Assembly: GCF_009866655.1 (NCBI RefSeq)
Contig: NZ_CP047420.1
Span: forward strand, 992,001 to 1,056,000
Reading direction: 5' to 3'
From: Rathayibacter sp. VKM Ac-2804
Lineage (GTDB): Bacteria; Actinomycetota; Actinomycetes; Actinomycetales; Microbacteriaceae
DNA: 64,000 bases
In this document: positions 9,376-18,372 of the stretch, in pieces
How positions within the stretch are numbered: the first letter of the stretch is position 1
How the letters are laid out: the number at the start of each line of letters is the position of its first letter
Made by a program: the position numbers and the translations under genes
Notes under the pieces: model-generated
What the model was told of the DNA's origin: nothing
Databases searched by the model: none
The model's input: only the letters and a program-made list of their open reading frames with translations

Positions 9376-10578
9376 ATGACCGAGGCCCTGCAGCCGCCCC
9401 AGAACGCCCTCTCGCTCACGCCGCCCGAGCCCGTCGCCGCGGTCGCGACCACGTCGGCGCCGTCGATCGCGCCGAAGGTTCCCGAGCAGGCGCTGCCCGG
9501 CCTCGAGGCGAAGGTCGACGGCTATCTCGCGTCGCTGATGTCGGCCGAGGCCCGCAGCCCCGAGTTCGCGGCGAAGGCCAACGACATCCGCACGATGGGC
9601 GACGCCGACATCCGCTCGGCCGCCGACTCCTCGAACCGCCTGCTGAAGACGCCCGTGCGGGCGCTGCAGGAGGGCGGGCTCTCCGAGGGCTCGACCATCG
9701 GCAAGACGCTGCTGGAGCTGCGCCGCACGGTCGAGGACCTCGACCCCTCCGAGGACAACATCCAGAAGAAGATCCTCGGCTTCATCCCCTTCGGCAACAA
9801 GATCACCGACTACTTCCGCCGCTACGAGAGCGCGCAGTCGCACCTCAACGCGATCATCCAGGCGCTCTACGACGGCCAGGACGAGCTGCGGAAGGACAAC
9901 GCGGCGCTCAACCTGGAGAAGCAGAACCTCTGGGACACGATGACGCGCCTCAACGAGTACATCTACGTCGCGGAGCGCCTCGACGTGAAGCTGTCGGCGA
10001 AGATCGCCGAGCTCGACGCGACCGACCCGGACCGCGCCCGGGCGCTGCGCGAGGACGTCCTCTTCTACGCGCGGCAGAAGCACCAGGACCTGCTGACCCA
10101 GCTGGCCGTCTCGATCCAGGGCTACCTCGCGATCGACGTCGTGATCAAGAACAACGTCGAGCTGATCAAGGGCGTCGACCGCGCGACCACGACGACCGTG
10201 TCGGCGCTGCGCACGGCGGTCATCGTCGCGCAGGCGCTCGCCAACCAGCGCCTGGTGCTCGACCAGATCACCGCGCTCAACACCACGACCTCGAACATGA
10301 TCGAGGCCACCTCGCGGATGCTCGCCGAGCAGTCCGCGAGCATCCAGTCGCAGGCGGCGTCGGCCACGGTCGGGCTGCCGCAGCTGCAGGCCGCGTTCGC
10401 GAACATCTACCAGACCATGGACTCGATCTCGGACTTCAAGATCAAGGCGCTCGACAGCATGGCGCAGACCGTCGGGGTGCTGCAGGTCGAGACCGCGAAG
10501 GCCGGCGAGTACGTCGAGCGGGCCCGGCGCAGCAACTCCGACATCGACGCGGCCTCCTCGCTCGATCTCGGCCGCTAG
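9376..10578 (+). CDS. telA: TelA-like toxic anion resistance protein
   Basis: A 400-residue soluble, strongly helical protein of the TelA/KlaA family (PF05816). Typical segments are PFGNKITDYFRRYESAQSHL and QNLWDTMTRLNEYIYVAERLD. The start ATG 9376 follows GTGAGGAT at good spacing; upstream codons are not convincing. The family is linked to tellurite and stress resistance, but its biochemical role is unclear. It opens an eight-gene operon leading to the PknG kinase and PP2C phosphatase, so I infer a place in that signalling or stress system rather than tellurite detoxification alone. Confidence 0.88.
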   Translation: MTEALQPPQNALSLTPPEPVAAVATTSAPSIAPKVPEQALPGLEAKVDGYLASLMSAEARSPEFAAKANDIRTMGDADIRSAADSSNRLLKTPVRALQEGGLSEGSTIGKTLLELRRTVEDLDPSEDNIQKKILGFIPFGNKITDYFRRYESAQSHLNAIIQALYDGQDELRKDNAALNLEKQNLWDTMTRLNEYIYVAERLDVKLSAKIAELDATDPDRARALREDVLFYARQKHQDLLTQLAVSIQGYLAIDVVIKNNVELIKGVDRATTTTVSALRTAVIVAQALANQRLVLDQITALNTTTSNMIEATSRMLAEQSASIQSQAASATVGLPQLQAAFANIYQTMDSISDFKIKALDSMAQTVGVLQVETAKAGEYVERARRSNSDIDAASSLDLGR

Positions 10579-10581
10579 CCG

Positions 10582-11142
10582 ATGGGCTGGCTCTCCCGCC
10601 TGTTCGGCGGCACCGACCCGGTGCCGGAGGAGACCGCGCCCGCACTCCCGCGCGTGCCGTCCAGCGACGACATCCTCGCGGCGCTCGACCGGGTCGCGGC
10701 GGAGACCGCGGGCAAGGTCCCGGCGATCGTCGCGGCCCGCATCCGCCGGGTCGACGAGACCGTGCGCGAGATGGTGCCGCGCCTGGACCGCCTCGGCGGG
10801 ATGAGCCGGCAGGGCCACACCGTCGTCGCCACCGCCACCAGCTACCTGCCCGAGGCGGTCGAGGGCTACCTGCGCCTGCCGCGCGACTTCGCCGACCGCC
10901 GCGCCGTCTACAAGGGGAAGACCTCGCTGATGATCCTCTGCGACCAGCTCGACCTGCTCGGGGGCACCCTCGACCGGATCTCCGACGCCGTCTCGCGGCA
11001 GGACGCCTCGGCGCTGATCGCGCACGGGCAGTTCCTCGCCGAGAAGTTCACGGAGTCGTCGCTGTCGAGCGGACTGGACGCGCCGCCCGCATCGTCCACG
11101 CCCACCACTCCGGGCTCGCTGACCCCGCCGAGCGCCTCGTGA
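10582..11142 (+). CDS. hypothetical protein between TelA and AAA genes
   Basis: A 186-residue protein of unknown family, three bases after telA and overlapping the AAA gene by four bases, so it is surely co-translated. It starts MGWLSRLFGG, a short amphipathic membrane-touching helix, followed by an alpha-helical middle (about 30-165) and a Ser/Thr/Pro-rich tail. It has no catalytic motif. The context suggests an adaptor between TelA and the ATPase. Confidence 0.75.
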   Translation: MGWLSRLFGGTDPVPEETAPALPRVPSSDDILAALDRVAAETAGKVPAIVAARIRRVDETVREMVPRLDRLGGMSRQGHTVVATATSYLPEAVEGYLRLPRDFADRRAVYKGKTSLMILCDQLDLLGGTLDRISDAVSRQDASALIAHGQFLAEKFTESSLSSGLDAPPASSTPTTPGSLTPPSAS

Positions 11143-12557
11143 GCACGCTCGCGGCGTCGCTCGACGCGCTCGTCCTGGTCGGATCCGCGGCCGGACTCGA
11201 CGCTGCCGCCGTGCGCGCCGAGGGCGCTCGCCTCGCGGCCGCGGTCGCGGAGTCGATCACCGGGGCCGGCCAGGACTGGCTCGCCGAGACCGGGACGACC
11301 GGCGGTCTCGAGGCGTTCTTCACTGCCGCGTCGAGCGCGCGGCGCTGGCGCAGCTCGCCGACCGACCTGCTCGCCGGGCTGGTCGCGGCCCGGTCGGAGC
11401 AGGCCGGTGCGTACGCGCGGGCGCTGACCGAGGTCGTGTCCGCGGCGAGCGCGCTGGGGGAGCCGGGGATCGGCGGGATCGCGGCGGCGTCGGCGACGGC
11501 GGCGGCGCAGCTGGGGGCGGTGCAGGCTCCTTCGACGTCGGCGCCTGCCGCTCGGCGCGATCTTCCCGCCGGCGTTCCCGGTGTCGACGAGATCCTCGCG
11601 CGGCTGCGGCGGACCGAGCACGACGGGCCGCAGGACGAGCCGGGACCGGTCGCCGCCGCGCCGCCCGCCTCTCCCGCGCCGGAAGCCGAGCCCGAGCCGC
11701 TCGAGCCGCCTGAGGCGATCGAGGACCTGCTCGCCGAGCTCGACGCGCTGATCGGCCTCGACCGGGTGAAGGGCGAGATCAAGCGGCAGACCCAGCTGCT
11801 CCGGATCGACACCCTGCGCCAGGCCGCGGGTCTCACCACGCCGACGCTCACCCGGCACCTCGTCTTCACCGGCAACCCGGGCACCGGCAAGACCACGGTC
11901 GCCCGCCTCGTCTCGCGGATCTACCGCTCGCTCGGCATCCTCTCGAAGGGCGTGCTCGTCGAGGTCGACCGCTCGGAGCTGGTGGCCGGCTACCTCGGCC
12001 AGACCTCGATGAAGACGGCCGAGGTGATCGCCTCGGCCCGCGGCGGCGTGCTCTTCATCGACGAGGCCTACGCGCTCGCGCTCGACCAGTACGGCGCGGA
12101 GGCGGTGACCACCCTGGTCAAGGACATGGAGGACCACCGCGGCGACCTGGTCGTCATCGTGGCGGGCTACTCCGGGCCGATGCAGGGCTTCCTCGACACC
12201 AATCCCGGCCTCGCGAGCCGCTTCTCCACCACCATCGACTTCGCCGACTACAGCGACGAGGAGCTGTCCGCGATCTTCGCGCGCCTCGCCGCGGCCGCCG
12301 ATTTCACGCCGACGGAGGAGGCGGTCGCCGCCTTCGCCGACGTCGCCGCCGCTCAGGAGCGCACCGAGGCGTTCGGCAACGGGCGCTGGGTGCGCAACGT
12401 GCTCGACGCGGCCATCGCCCGGCACGCCTGGCGCCTGCGCGACACCGAGGAGCCGACGCTCGACGAGCTGCGGACCCTGGAGGCGGAGGACGTCGTGGAG
12501 GCGGAGCTGCCGGAGGCGGAGTCCGAGACCGACGCATCGACCGAGGAGATCGCATGA
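11139..12557 (+). CDS. CbxX/CfxQ-type AAA+ ATPase
   Basis: A 472-residue protein with a GTG start overlapping the previous stop. Residues 1-125 are helical and unrecognised, then a Pro/Glu linker, then one AAA+ module from about 195. That module has LDALIGLDRVKGEIKRQ, Walker A GNPGTGKTT near 245-253, Walker B VLFIDEAYAL and an arginine-finger region NPGLASRF. This is the CbxX/CfxQ (Rubisco-activase-like, ESX EccA-like) clade, which remodels protein complexes. It overlaps the glnX-like gene by four bases. Confidence 0.92.
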   Translation: MSTLAASLDALVLVGSAAGLDAAAVRAEGARLAAAVAESITGAGQDWLAETGTTGGLEAFFTAASSARRWRSSPTDLLAGLVAARSEQAGAYARALTEVVSAASALGEPGIGGIAAASATAAAQLGAVQAPSTSAPAARRDLPAGVPGVDEILARLRRTEHDGPQDEPGPVAAAPPASPAPEAEPEPLEPPEAIEDLLAELDALIGLDRVKGEIKRQTQLLRIDTLRQAAGLTTPTLTRHLVFTGNPGTGKTTVARLVSRIYRSLGILSKGVLVEVDRSELVAGYLGQTSMKTAEVIASARGGVLFIDEAYALALDQYGAEAVTTLVKDMEDHRGDLVVIVAGYSGPMQGFLDTNPGLASRFSTTIDFADYSDEELSAIFARLAAAADFTPTEEAVAAFADVAAAQERTEAFGNGRWVRNVLDAAIARHAWRLRDTEEPTLDELRTLEAEDVVEAELPEAESETDASTEEIA

Positions 12558-13879
12558 GCACCGCCACCGCCGCCCCTCCGGCGCAGGCCGCACCGCCGCC
12601 GCCCGCCCCCGCGCCGGGCGCTCCCGCCGCCAAGCGCCCGACGCTCCTCGCCCGCGCGACCTCGACCACCCCGCGCGCCCTCCGCCTGATGCTGGTGCTG
12701 ACGGCGCTCGCGGCCGTGCTGTTCGGCGTCTTCGCGCAGCAGGCCGCGTCCCTCCAGGCGCGCGCCGCGGAGGAGGCGCGCCAGCAGGCGGCGCAGCTCG
12801 TCGGTGTGCAGGACGTGCGGAACCTCCTCGTCGACGCCAACGCGATCGCCGCGAACACGTTCCTCGTCGGCGGTCTCGAGCCCGCGGAGCAGCGCACGAC
12901 CTACGTCGGCAACCTCGCCGAAGCGTCCTCCCGGCTCACGGAGCTGGCGTCGACCCAGTCCGAGGACGCGGAGACCCTCGCCACGATCGCGACCAAGCTG
13001 ACCACCTACAGCGGACTGATCGAGCAGGCCCGCGCCAACAACCGGCAGGGCTTCCCCGTCGGCTCGGCCTACCTCGACCAGGCCTCAGCGCAGCTCACCG
13101 ACCCCGACGAGGGGATCCTCACGGACCTCAACGGGCTCGTCACCCGCGGGGCTGACCGCGTCGCCGCGTCCTACGACACGGTGCGCTTCAGCGTGCTCCT
13201 GCTGATCGGCTCGCTGGCGATGCTGGTCCTGCTGATCGGCGCGCAGATCTGGCTCGCCCGCCGGACCCACCGCTACCTCAACCGCCCGCTGGCCACCGCC
13301 ACCGCCCTGCTGCTGCTGGTCGGGATCGGCGGCGCGGTCGTGCTCGGCTCGATCGGCGGGCGCGCGGCGGCAGTGCGGGCCGACCCCTACCAGGCGACGC
13401 TCGTCGTCTCTCAGGCGCTCACCGCGGCGAGCGACGCCAAGTCGCTGGAGAGCTTCACGCTGATCAAGCGCGGCTCGGGAGCGGCCCTCGAGGCGGAGTT
13501 CCAGGCGGCGGCGACCGACGCCCGCGACCGGCTGCAGGGCGGGGTCGAGGCGGGCGTCGTCGACGGGGCGCTGGTGACCGAGCTGAACGCGTGGCTGGAC
13601 CTGCACGCGGCGATCCGCGCCGAGGACGACGGCGGGAACTGGGACCGGGCGGTCCTGCTCGCCACCTCGACCGAGCCCGACTCCGCCAACGTCGCGTTCG
13701 ACGCCTTCGCCGACGACGCCCGCGCCGCGATCCTCGCCGACGCGACGACGACCCGGACCGAGCTCGACGAGGGGAGCGCGATCTCCTCGATCGCCTCCTG
13801 GATCCTGCTCGCTGCCGGCCTGGTGGGCGCCCTGCTCGCCTGGCGCGGCGTCGCGCAGCGACTGGAGGAGTACCGATGA
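12554..13879 (+). CDS. glnX: GlnX-like membrane sensor protein
   Basis: A 441-residue membrane protein. A Pro/Ala-rich cytosolic head is followed by helix 1 (about 45-65), a helical extracytoplasmic domain of about 145 residues, paired helices (about 215-235 and 250-275), a second extracytoplasmic helical domain and a final helix (about 413-430). It is followed directly by a GlnH-type lipoprotein and, two genes on, PknG, matching the mycobacterial glnX-glnH-pknG order where GlnH senses Asp/Glu and GlnX relays to PknG. The assignment rests on order and topology; I cannot align it here. Confidence 0.8.
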   Translation: MSTATAAPPAQAAPPPPAPAPGAPAAKRPTLLARATSTTPRALRLMLVLTALAAVLFGVFAQQAASLQARAAEEARQQAAQLVGVQDVRNLLVDANAIAANTFLVGGLEPAEQRTTYVGNLAEASSRLTELASTQSEDAETLATIATKLTTYSGLIEQARANNRQGFPVGSAYLDQASAQLTDPDEGILTDLNGLVTRGADRVAASYDTVRFSVLLLIGSLAMLVLLIGAQIWLARRTHRYLNRPLATATALLLLVGIGGAVVLGSIGGRAAAVRADPYQATLVVSQALTAASDAKSLESFTLIKRGSGAALEAEFQAAATDARDRLQGGVEAGVVDGALVTELNAWLDLHAAIRAEDDGGNWDRAVLLATSTEPDSANVAFDAFADDARAAILADATTTRTELDEGSAISSIASWILLAAGLVGALLAWRGVAQRLEEYR

Positions 13880-14850
13880 CCCGCCTCAGCACCCTGCGCA
13901 CGGGCGCCGTCGCGCTCCTGCTCGGCACCGTGCTCGCCGTCTCCGGCTGCACCAGCGGCGCGAGCGACCTCGGAACGATCACCGAGGCGACGACCACGCC
14001 GACCCCCACGGCGTCCGCGCCGTCGACCGCCGCTCCGGCCACTGCGGAGTGCTCGCCCTCGGCGGTCACCTCCTACGCGCCCACCGGCGTCACCGACAGC
14101 CCCCGCCTCGCGCAGATCCGGGACGACGGGAAGCTCCGCGTCGGCGTCTCGGCCGACACCCTGCTGATGAGCTCGCGCAACCCGCTGACCGGCGCGATCG
14201 AGGGCTTCGACATCGACATCGCCCGCGAGATCGCCGGCGCGATCCTCGGCGACCCGACCGCGATCGAGTTCGTGGTGATCACCTCGGCGCAGCGCCTGCC
14301 CGCCCTCAGCGGCGACGCCGCGACCCCGCAGGTCGACCTGGTCGCCCGCACGCTGACGATGACCTGCGACCGCTGGGACAGCATCGCGTTCTCCTCCGAG
14401 TACTACGCCGCGGGGCTGAAGGTACTCGTCTCGAAGAGCAACGAGGCCGACGGCATCGACAAGCTCGCCGGCGCGAGGGTCTGCGCGCCGCGGAGCACCA
14501 CCACGCTCAGCCGGCTCGAGAGCGACTACCCGGACGTGGAGGCGGTCGCCGCCGACACGCACACCCAGTGCCTCGCGGAGTTCCAGGAGGGCTCCGTCGA
14601 TGCGATCGCCGGCGACGACACGATCCTCGCGGGCTTCGTCGCACAGGACCCGTACGCCAAGGTGATCGGCGACCCGCTCAGCGATGAGCCCTACGGCCTC
14701 GGGATGCCGGCCGGCGACACCGACTACGTGCGCTTCGTCAACGCGGCGCTCGAGAGCATCCGCGCCGACGGCCGCTGGCAGAGCATCTACGACCGCTGGC
14801 TCGGCGATCTCGGCACGGCGACGCCGCCCACCGCCGTGTACGGGCGCTGA
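13876..14850 (+). CDS. glnH: GlnH-like amino-acid-binding lipoprotein
   Basis: A 324-residue solute-binding lipoprotein starting at ATG 13876, which overlaps the glnX-like stop (ATGA). The lipobox is VSGC (Cys about residue 24), then a Thr/Pro/Ala linker. The SBP family 3 core follows: DDGKLRVGVSADT, then GAIEGFDIDIAREIA and GDPTAIEFVVITSAQR. It ends ESIRADGRWQSIYDRWLG. No ABC permease or ATPase is adjacent, so it probably acts as a ligand sensor for the PknG system, as GlnH does in mycobacteria. The ligand is likely Asp/Glu/Gln by family. Confidence 0.88.
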   Translation: MTRLSTLRTGAVALLLGTVLAVSGCTSGASDLGTITEATTTPTPTASAPSTAAPATAECSPSAVTSYAPTGVTDSPRLAQIRDDGKLRVGVSADTLLMSSRNPLTGAIEGFDIDIAREIAGAILGDPTAIEFVVITSAQRLPALSGDAATPQVDLVARTLTMTCDRWDSIAFSSEYYAAGLKVLVSKSNEADGIDKLAGARVCAPRSTTTLSRLESDYPDVEAVAADTHTQCLAEFQEGSVDAIAGDDTILAGFVAQDPYAKVIGDPLSDEPYGLGMPAGDTDYVRFVNAALESIRADGRWQSIYDRWLGDLGTATPPTAVYGR

Positions 14851-16033
14851 TGGCGGCCGGGACGAGCGCCCCGGGCGTCTCAGGGGCGGGGGTCTCGGAG
14901 GGGACGCCCGTCGCTCCGGGGCGCCTGGGCGAGGCGATCCCGCAGCGCGCGCTCTTCGACTACCTCGCGCAGCTCGGCCGCTGGCTGGAGCGGACGACCC
15001 GCGAGCTCTCGCAGCTCGACGCCGCCGCGCTCGCCTCGCCGCAGGCCGACAGCTACACCGCCGACGTCGTCCTCGCGCAGTCGCTGCGCGAGTCGGTCAC
15101 CCGGCGCCTGGCCGAGCTCGAGCTCGTCTGGGACTCCGGCCGCGTGGACACCGTGGCCCGCGAGCGGATGTCGCAGCTGATCTGGGGGCGGCTGGACTCC
15201 TCCGGCTCGGGCGGGAGTGCCGCCGTCTCGCTGGTCGAGGCCGTCCGGCTCTGCGACGCCGTCATCGGCCAGCTGAAGTCGCGCCTCGAGCTCGACCCGA
15301 GCGGCACCGACGTCGCCGGCCGGATCGTCGGGGTGCGCGCCGAGATCGAGCGCTGCCGCGACCTCACCCGCGATTCGCGCGGCACCGTCGACCAGGCCGC
15401 CGCCCAGCGCGTCGCCGTGCTCCGCTCGCGACTGGACGCCCTCGCCGAGAAGGCCGGCCGCGGCGCCGACGTCTCCGGCCCGCTCGGTCAGCTCGAGAGC
15501 GACTCCGCCCGGCTCGAGCGCGACCTGATCATCGCCGCCTCCGAGCGCCGCGGTCTCGAGCACGACCGGGTCCGCGCCCGCGAGCTGGCCGCCGCCGCGG
15601 AGCTGCGCGAGGCGCCGCTGCGCGAGCTCGTCGCCCGCTGCCGCCGCGAGATCGCGGATCCGCCCCGCCTCGCGGTGCCCGACGTCTCGCGCCTCGGCGA
15701 GCCGCCGAGCGGGCGGGAGGATCTCGACGCGCACCTCGCCCGCCTCACCGCCGTCGGCCGGGCGTTCGACGCTGTCGAGGCCGCGTACACCTCGCCGCGC
15801 GCGAGCGGGCGGCGCTCGGCTTCCGGCTGCGGGCCCTGCGCGAGCGCGCCGCCGCCAACGGCCGGGCCGCGTCGCCCGTCGGCGTCGCGGCCGAGGCCGA
15901 GGTGCGCGCCGCGCTCGACGCGGTGCCCTGCTCGGTGCCGCTCGCCCGCCATCTGGTCGAGCAGTACGACGTGGTCACCCGCGACCTGCCCACCGCCCCG
16001 TCTCCCTCGCTCCCTCGGAAGGCCCGCTCATGA
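14850..16033 (+). pseudogene. helical protein of the PknG operon with an apparent frameshift near 15,788
   Basis: Reading starts at ATG 14850 (TGATG with the glnH stop) and is convincing for about 313 residues, largely alpha-helical with repeated Arg/Glu/Leu heptads. After VEAAY near 15,788 that frame turns into Pro/Ser/Arg-rich non-coding-like sequence. The frame one base back continues plausibly from about 15,791 (LAARERAALGFRLRALRERA) to TGA 16031-16033. That stop overlaps the PknG ATG exactly as the other operon junctions do. The intact protein would be about 394 residues. A missing base in this assembly or a real disruption are both possible. The family is unknown. Confidence 0.75.
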
Positions 16034-18372
16034 ACGGCGACCCCTGCACCTCCACCCCGGGCTGCACCGGCGTGATCGAGGACGGCTACTGCAACGTCTG
16101 CGGGCTGCCGGCGGAGGCGCCTGCGGCCGCGGTGTCGGCTCCCACCGCGCGGCGCTCCGCGCCCGGCGCCCCCGCGCCCGCCACCGCCTCCGCCGCCTTC
16201 GGCACCGGCTTCGCCGAGGGCGCGCCGAACGCGCAGGCCCCCGTCGGATCGAGCACCGAGGAGGCGGCCACCGCCCGCAGCGGCCGCACCTCCTCCGCCC
16301 GCCTGGCGACCGCCGCGCTCGGCTCGGCCCGCACGGCGCAGACCGGCTCGAAGACCACCCGCCGCGTCGGCACCACCTCGACCCGCCTGCGCGGACCGCG
16401 GCTCGGCGCCGGGCTGACGACCGTCCCCTCCCGCCCCGCTGCCGATCCGATGGCCGCGCTGATGAAGGAGGCGGTGCTCCCCGAGCGCAAGCGCTTCTGC
16501 TCCAACTGCGGCACCGCGGTCGGCCGCGGTCGCGACGGCAAGCCCGGCCGCACCGAGGGCTTCTGCCCCAACTGCCGCACGCCGTTCAGCTTCACGCCGC
16601 AGCTCGCGAAGGGCGACGTCGTCGGCGGGCAGTACGAGGTCGTCGGCTGCCTCGCCTACGGCGGGCTCGGCTGGATCTACCTCGCCCGCGACCGCAACGT
16701 CTCCGGCCGCTGGGTCGTGCTCAAGGGCCTGCTCAACTCGGGCGACCCGGACGCCTACGCAGCGGCGGTGACGGAGCGGCAGTACCTCGCCGAGGTCGAG
16801 CACCCGCTGATCGTCGAGATCTACAACTTCGTCCTGCACGAGGGCGCCGGCTACATCGTGATGGAGTACGTCGGCGGGCCCAGCCTCAAGCAGATCCTCC
16901 AGGAGCGCCGCGACGCGAACGGCGGCTCCGCGGACCCGCTGCCCGTCGATCAGGCGCTCGCCTTCGTGCTCGAGGTGATGCCCGCCTTCGCCTACCTGCA
17001 CGACCACGGCCTGCTCTACTGCGACTTCAAGCCCGACAACATGATCCAGGTCGGCGACCAGGTCAAGCTGATCGACCTGGGCGGCGTGCGCCGGGCCGAC
17101 GACGAGGAGTCGGCGATCTACGGCACGGTCGGCTACCAGGCGCCCGAGGTGCCCGAGCTCGGGCCGTCGATCGCCTCCGACGTCTACACGATCGGACGGA
17201 CGATCGCCTCGCTCGTCCTCGACTTCCGCGGCAACCAGACCACCTACGTCGCGTCGCTGCCGCCGGTGTCCGAGACGCCGCTCTTCCAGAAGTACGACTC
17301 CTTCTACCGGCTGGTCGCGAAGGCCTGCGCGCCCGACCCGCAGGACCGGTTCGCCACCGTCGACGAGATGCGCGGGCAGCTGCTCGGCGTGCTGCGCGAG
17401 GTCGTCGCGACCGACCGCGGACCGGGTCACCCCGCGTTGCACTCGACCGAGTCGGCGCTGTTCGAGGCGCCCGTCGCCGACGTGGTCGACCGGCCGCTGC
17501 CCTGGGACGCGCTGCCCGGGCTCAAGACCGACGAGTCCGACCCGGCCCGCGCCTGGCTCGCGGGCGTCAACGTCGCCGACCCGATCGTCCGGCTGAGGGC
17601 CCTCGCGCTCGCGCCGACCGTCACCGTCGAGGTGCGGCTCGCCCGCGCCCGCGCGGCGATCGAGGCCGAGCGCTGGGAGGACGTCGCCCGGGCGACCGGC
17701 GAGATCCTCACCGAGGACCCGTGGGAGTGGCGCGCGGTCTGGATGAGCGGGCTGGCCCAGCTCGCTCGCCACGACGACATCGGCGCCCGCGCCTCGTTCA
17801 ACACCGTCTACGGCCAGGTGCCGGGTGAGCTCGCGCCGAAGCTCGCGCTCGCCGCGGCCTGCGAGTCGAGCGGCGAGCCCGAGGTGGCGGAGTCGCTCTA
17901 CGTGATCTGCGCCCGCGCCGACGCCAACTACACCGCGCCCGCCGCCTTCGGCCTGGCCCGGGTCCGGCAGCACCGGGCCGATCTGGACGGCGCGCTCGAC
18001 GCGCTCGACATCGTCACGCCGACCCGCTCCTCCTACGTCGACGCCCGCCGCCGCCGGGCCGAGCTGCTGGCCGGCTCGGGGCGCGGACTGCCGGCGCTGT
18101 CCGCGGCGCTCGCCAGTGTCGACACCGTCGCGATCGACGCGCGCACCCGGCTCGAGCTGACGACGGGGGTGCTGGAGTCGGCGCTCGAGCTGGTCCAGCG
18201 CGACGGGCCCGCCGAGGGAGCGACCATCGGCGGGATCGACGCCACCGAGCCCGCCCTCCGCGACGGTCTCGAGACCTCCTACCGCTCGCTCGCGGCCGCC
18301 ACCCGCGAGAAGCAGGAGCGCCTGCGCCTCGTCGACCGGGCGAACGCCGTGCGCCGCTGGACGCTGACGTGA
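16030..18372 (+). CDS. pknG: PknG-type serine/threonine protein kinase
   Basis: A 780-residue soluble kinase. It has an N-terminal Cys cluster (residues 6-25), a disordered Ala/Thr/Arg region, and a rubredoxin-like double knuckle (FCSNCG, later FCPNCR). The kinase domain begins YEVVGCLAYGGLGWIYLARD. The ATP-binding Lys is in VVLKGL (about K232), the catalytic loop is YCDFKPDN (Asp about 332, the PknG form of HRD) and the Mg motif is DLG. The C-terminal 330 residues are TPR-like helices. The order matches mycobacterial PknG. Known PknG controls the TCA cycle and glutamate metabolism through FHA proteins. It overlaps the PP2C gene by four bases. Confidence 0.96.
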   Translation: MNGDPCTSTPGCTGVIEDGYCNVCGLPAEAPAAAVSAPTARRSAPGAPAPATASAAFGTGFAEGAPNAQAPVGSSTEEAATARSGRTSSARLATAALGSARTAQTGSKTTRRVGTTSTRLRGPRLGAGLTTVPSRPAADPMAALMKEAVLPERKRFCSNCGTAVGRGRDGKPGRTEGFCPNCRTPFSFTPQLAKGDVVGGQYEVVGCLAYGGLGWIYLARDRNVSGRWVVLKGLLNSGDPDAYAAAVTERQYLAEVEHPLIVEIYNFVLHEGAGYIVMEYVGGPSLKQILQERRDANGGSADPLPVDQALAFVLEVMPAFAYLHDHGLLYCDFKPDNMIQVGDQVKLIDLGGVRRADDEESAIYGTVGYQAPEVPELGPSIASDVYTIGRTIASLVLDFRGNQTTYVASLPPVSETPLFQKYDSFYRLVAKACAPDPQDRFATVDEMRGQLLGVLREVVATDRGPGHPALHSTESALFEAPVADVVDRPLPWDALPGLKTDESDPARAWLAGVNVADPIVRLRALALAPTVTVEVRLARARAAIEAERWEDVARATGEILTEDPWEWRAVWMSGLAQLARHDDIGARASFNTVYGQVPGELAPKLALAAACESSGEPEVAESLYVICARADANYTAPAAFGLARVRQHRADLDGALDALDIVTPTRSSYVDARRRRAELLAGSGRGLPALSAALASVDTVAIDARTRLELTTGVLESALELVQRDGPAEGATIGGIDATEPALRDGLETSYRSLAAATREKQERLRLVDRANAVRRWTLT

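Noticed and set aside
9376..10578. TelA gene considered as part of a classical tellurite-resistance (ter) operon
   Set aside because: No TerC, TerD or TerB-like genes are present in the window; its operon partners are signalling proteins.
15791..17828. Continuation of the 14850 frame through pknG (992 codons in total)
   Set aside because: The sequence beyond 15,790 is Arg/Pro/Ser-rich shadow of the pknG reading frame; PknG motifs are complete in the other frame.
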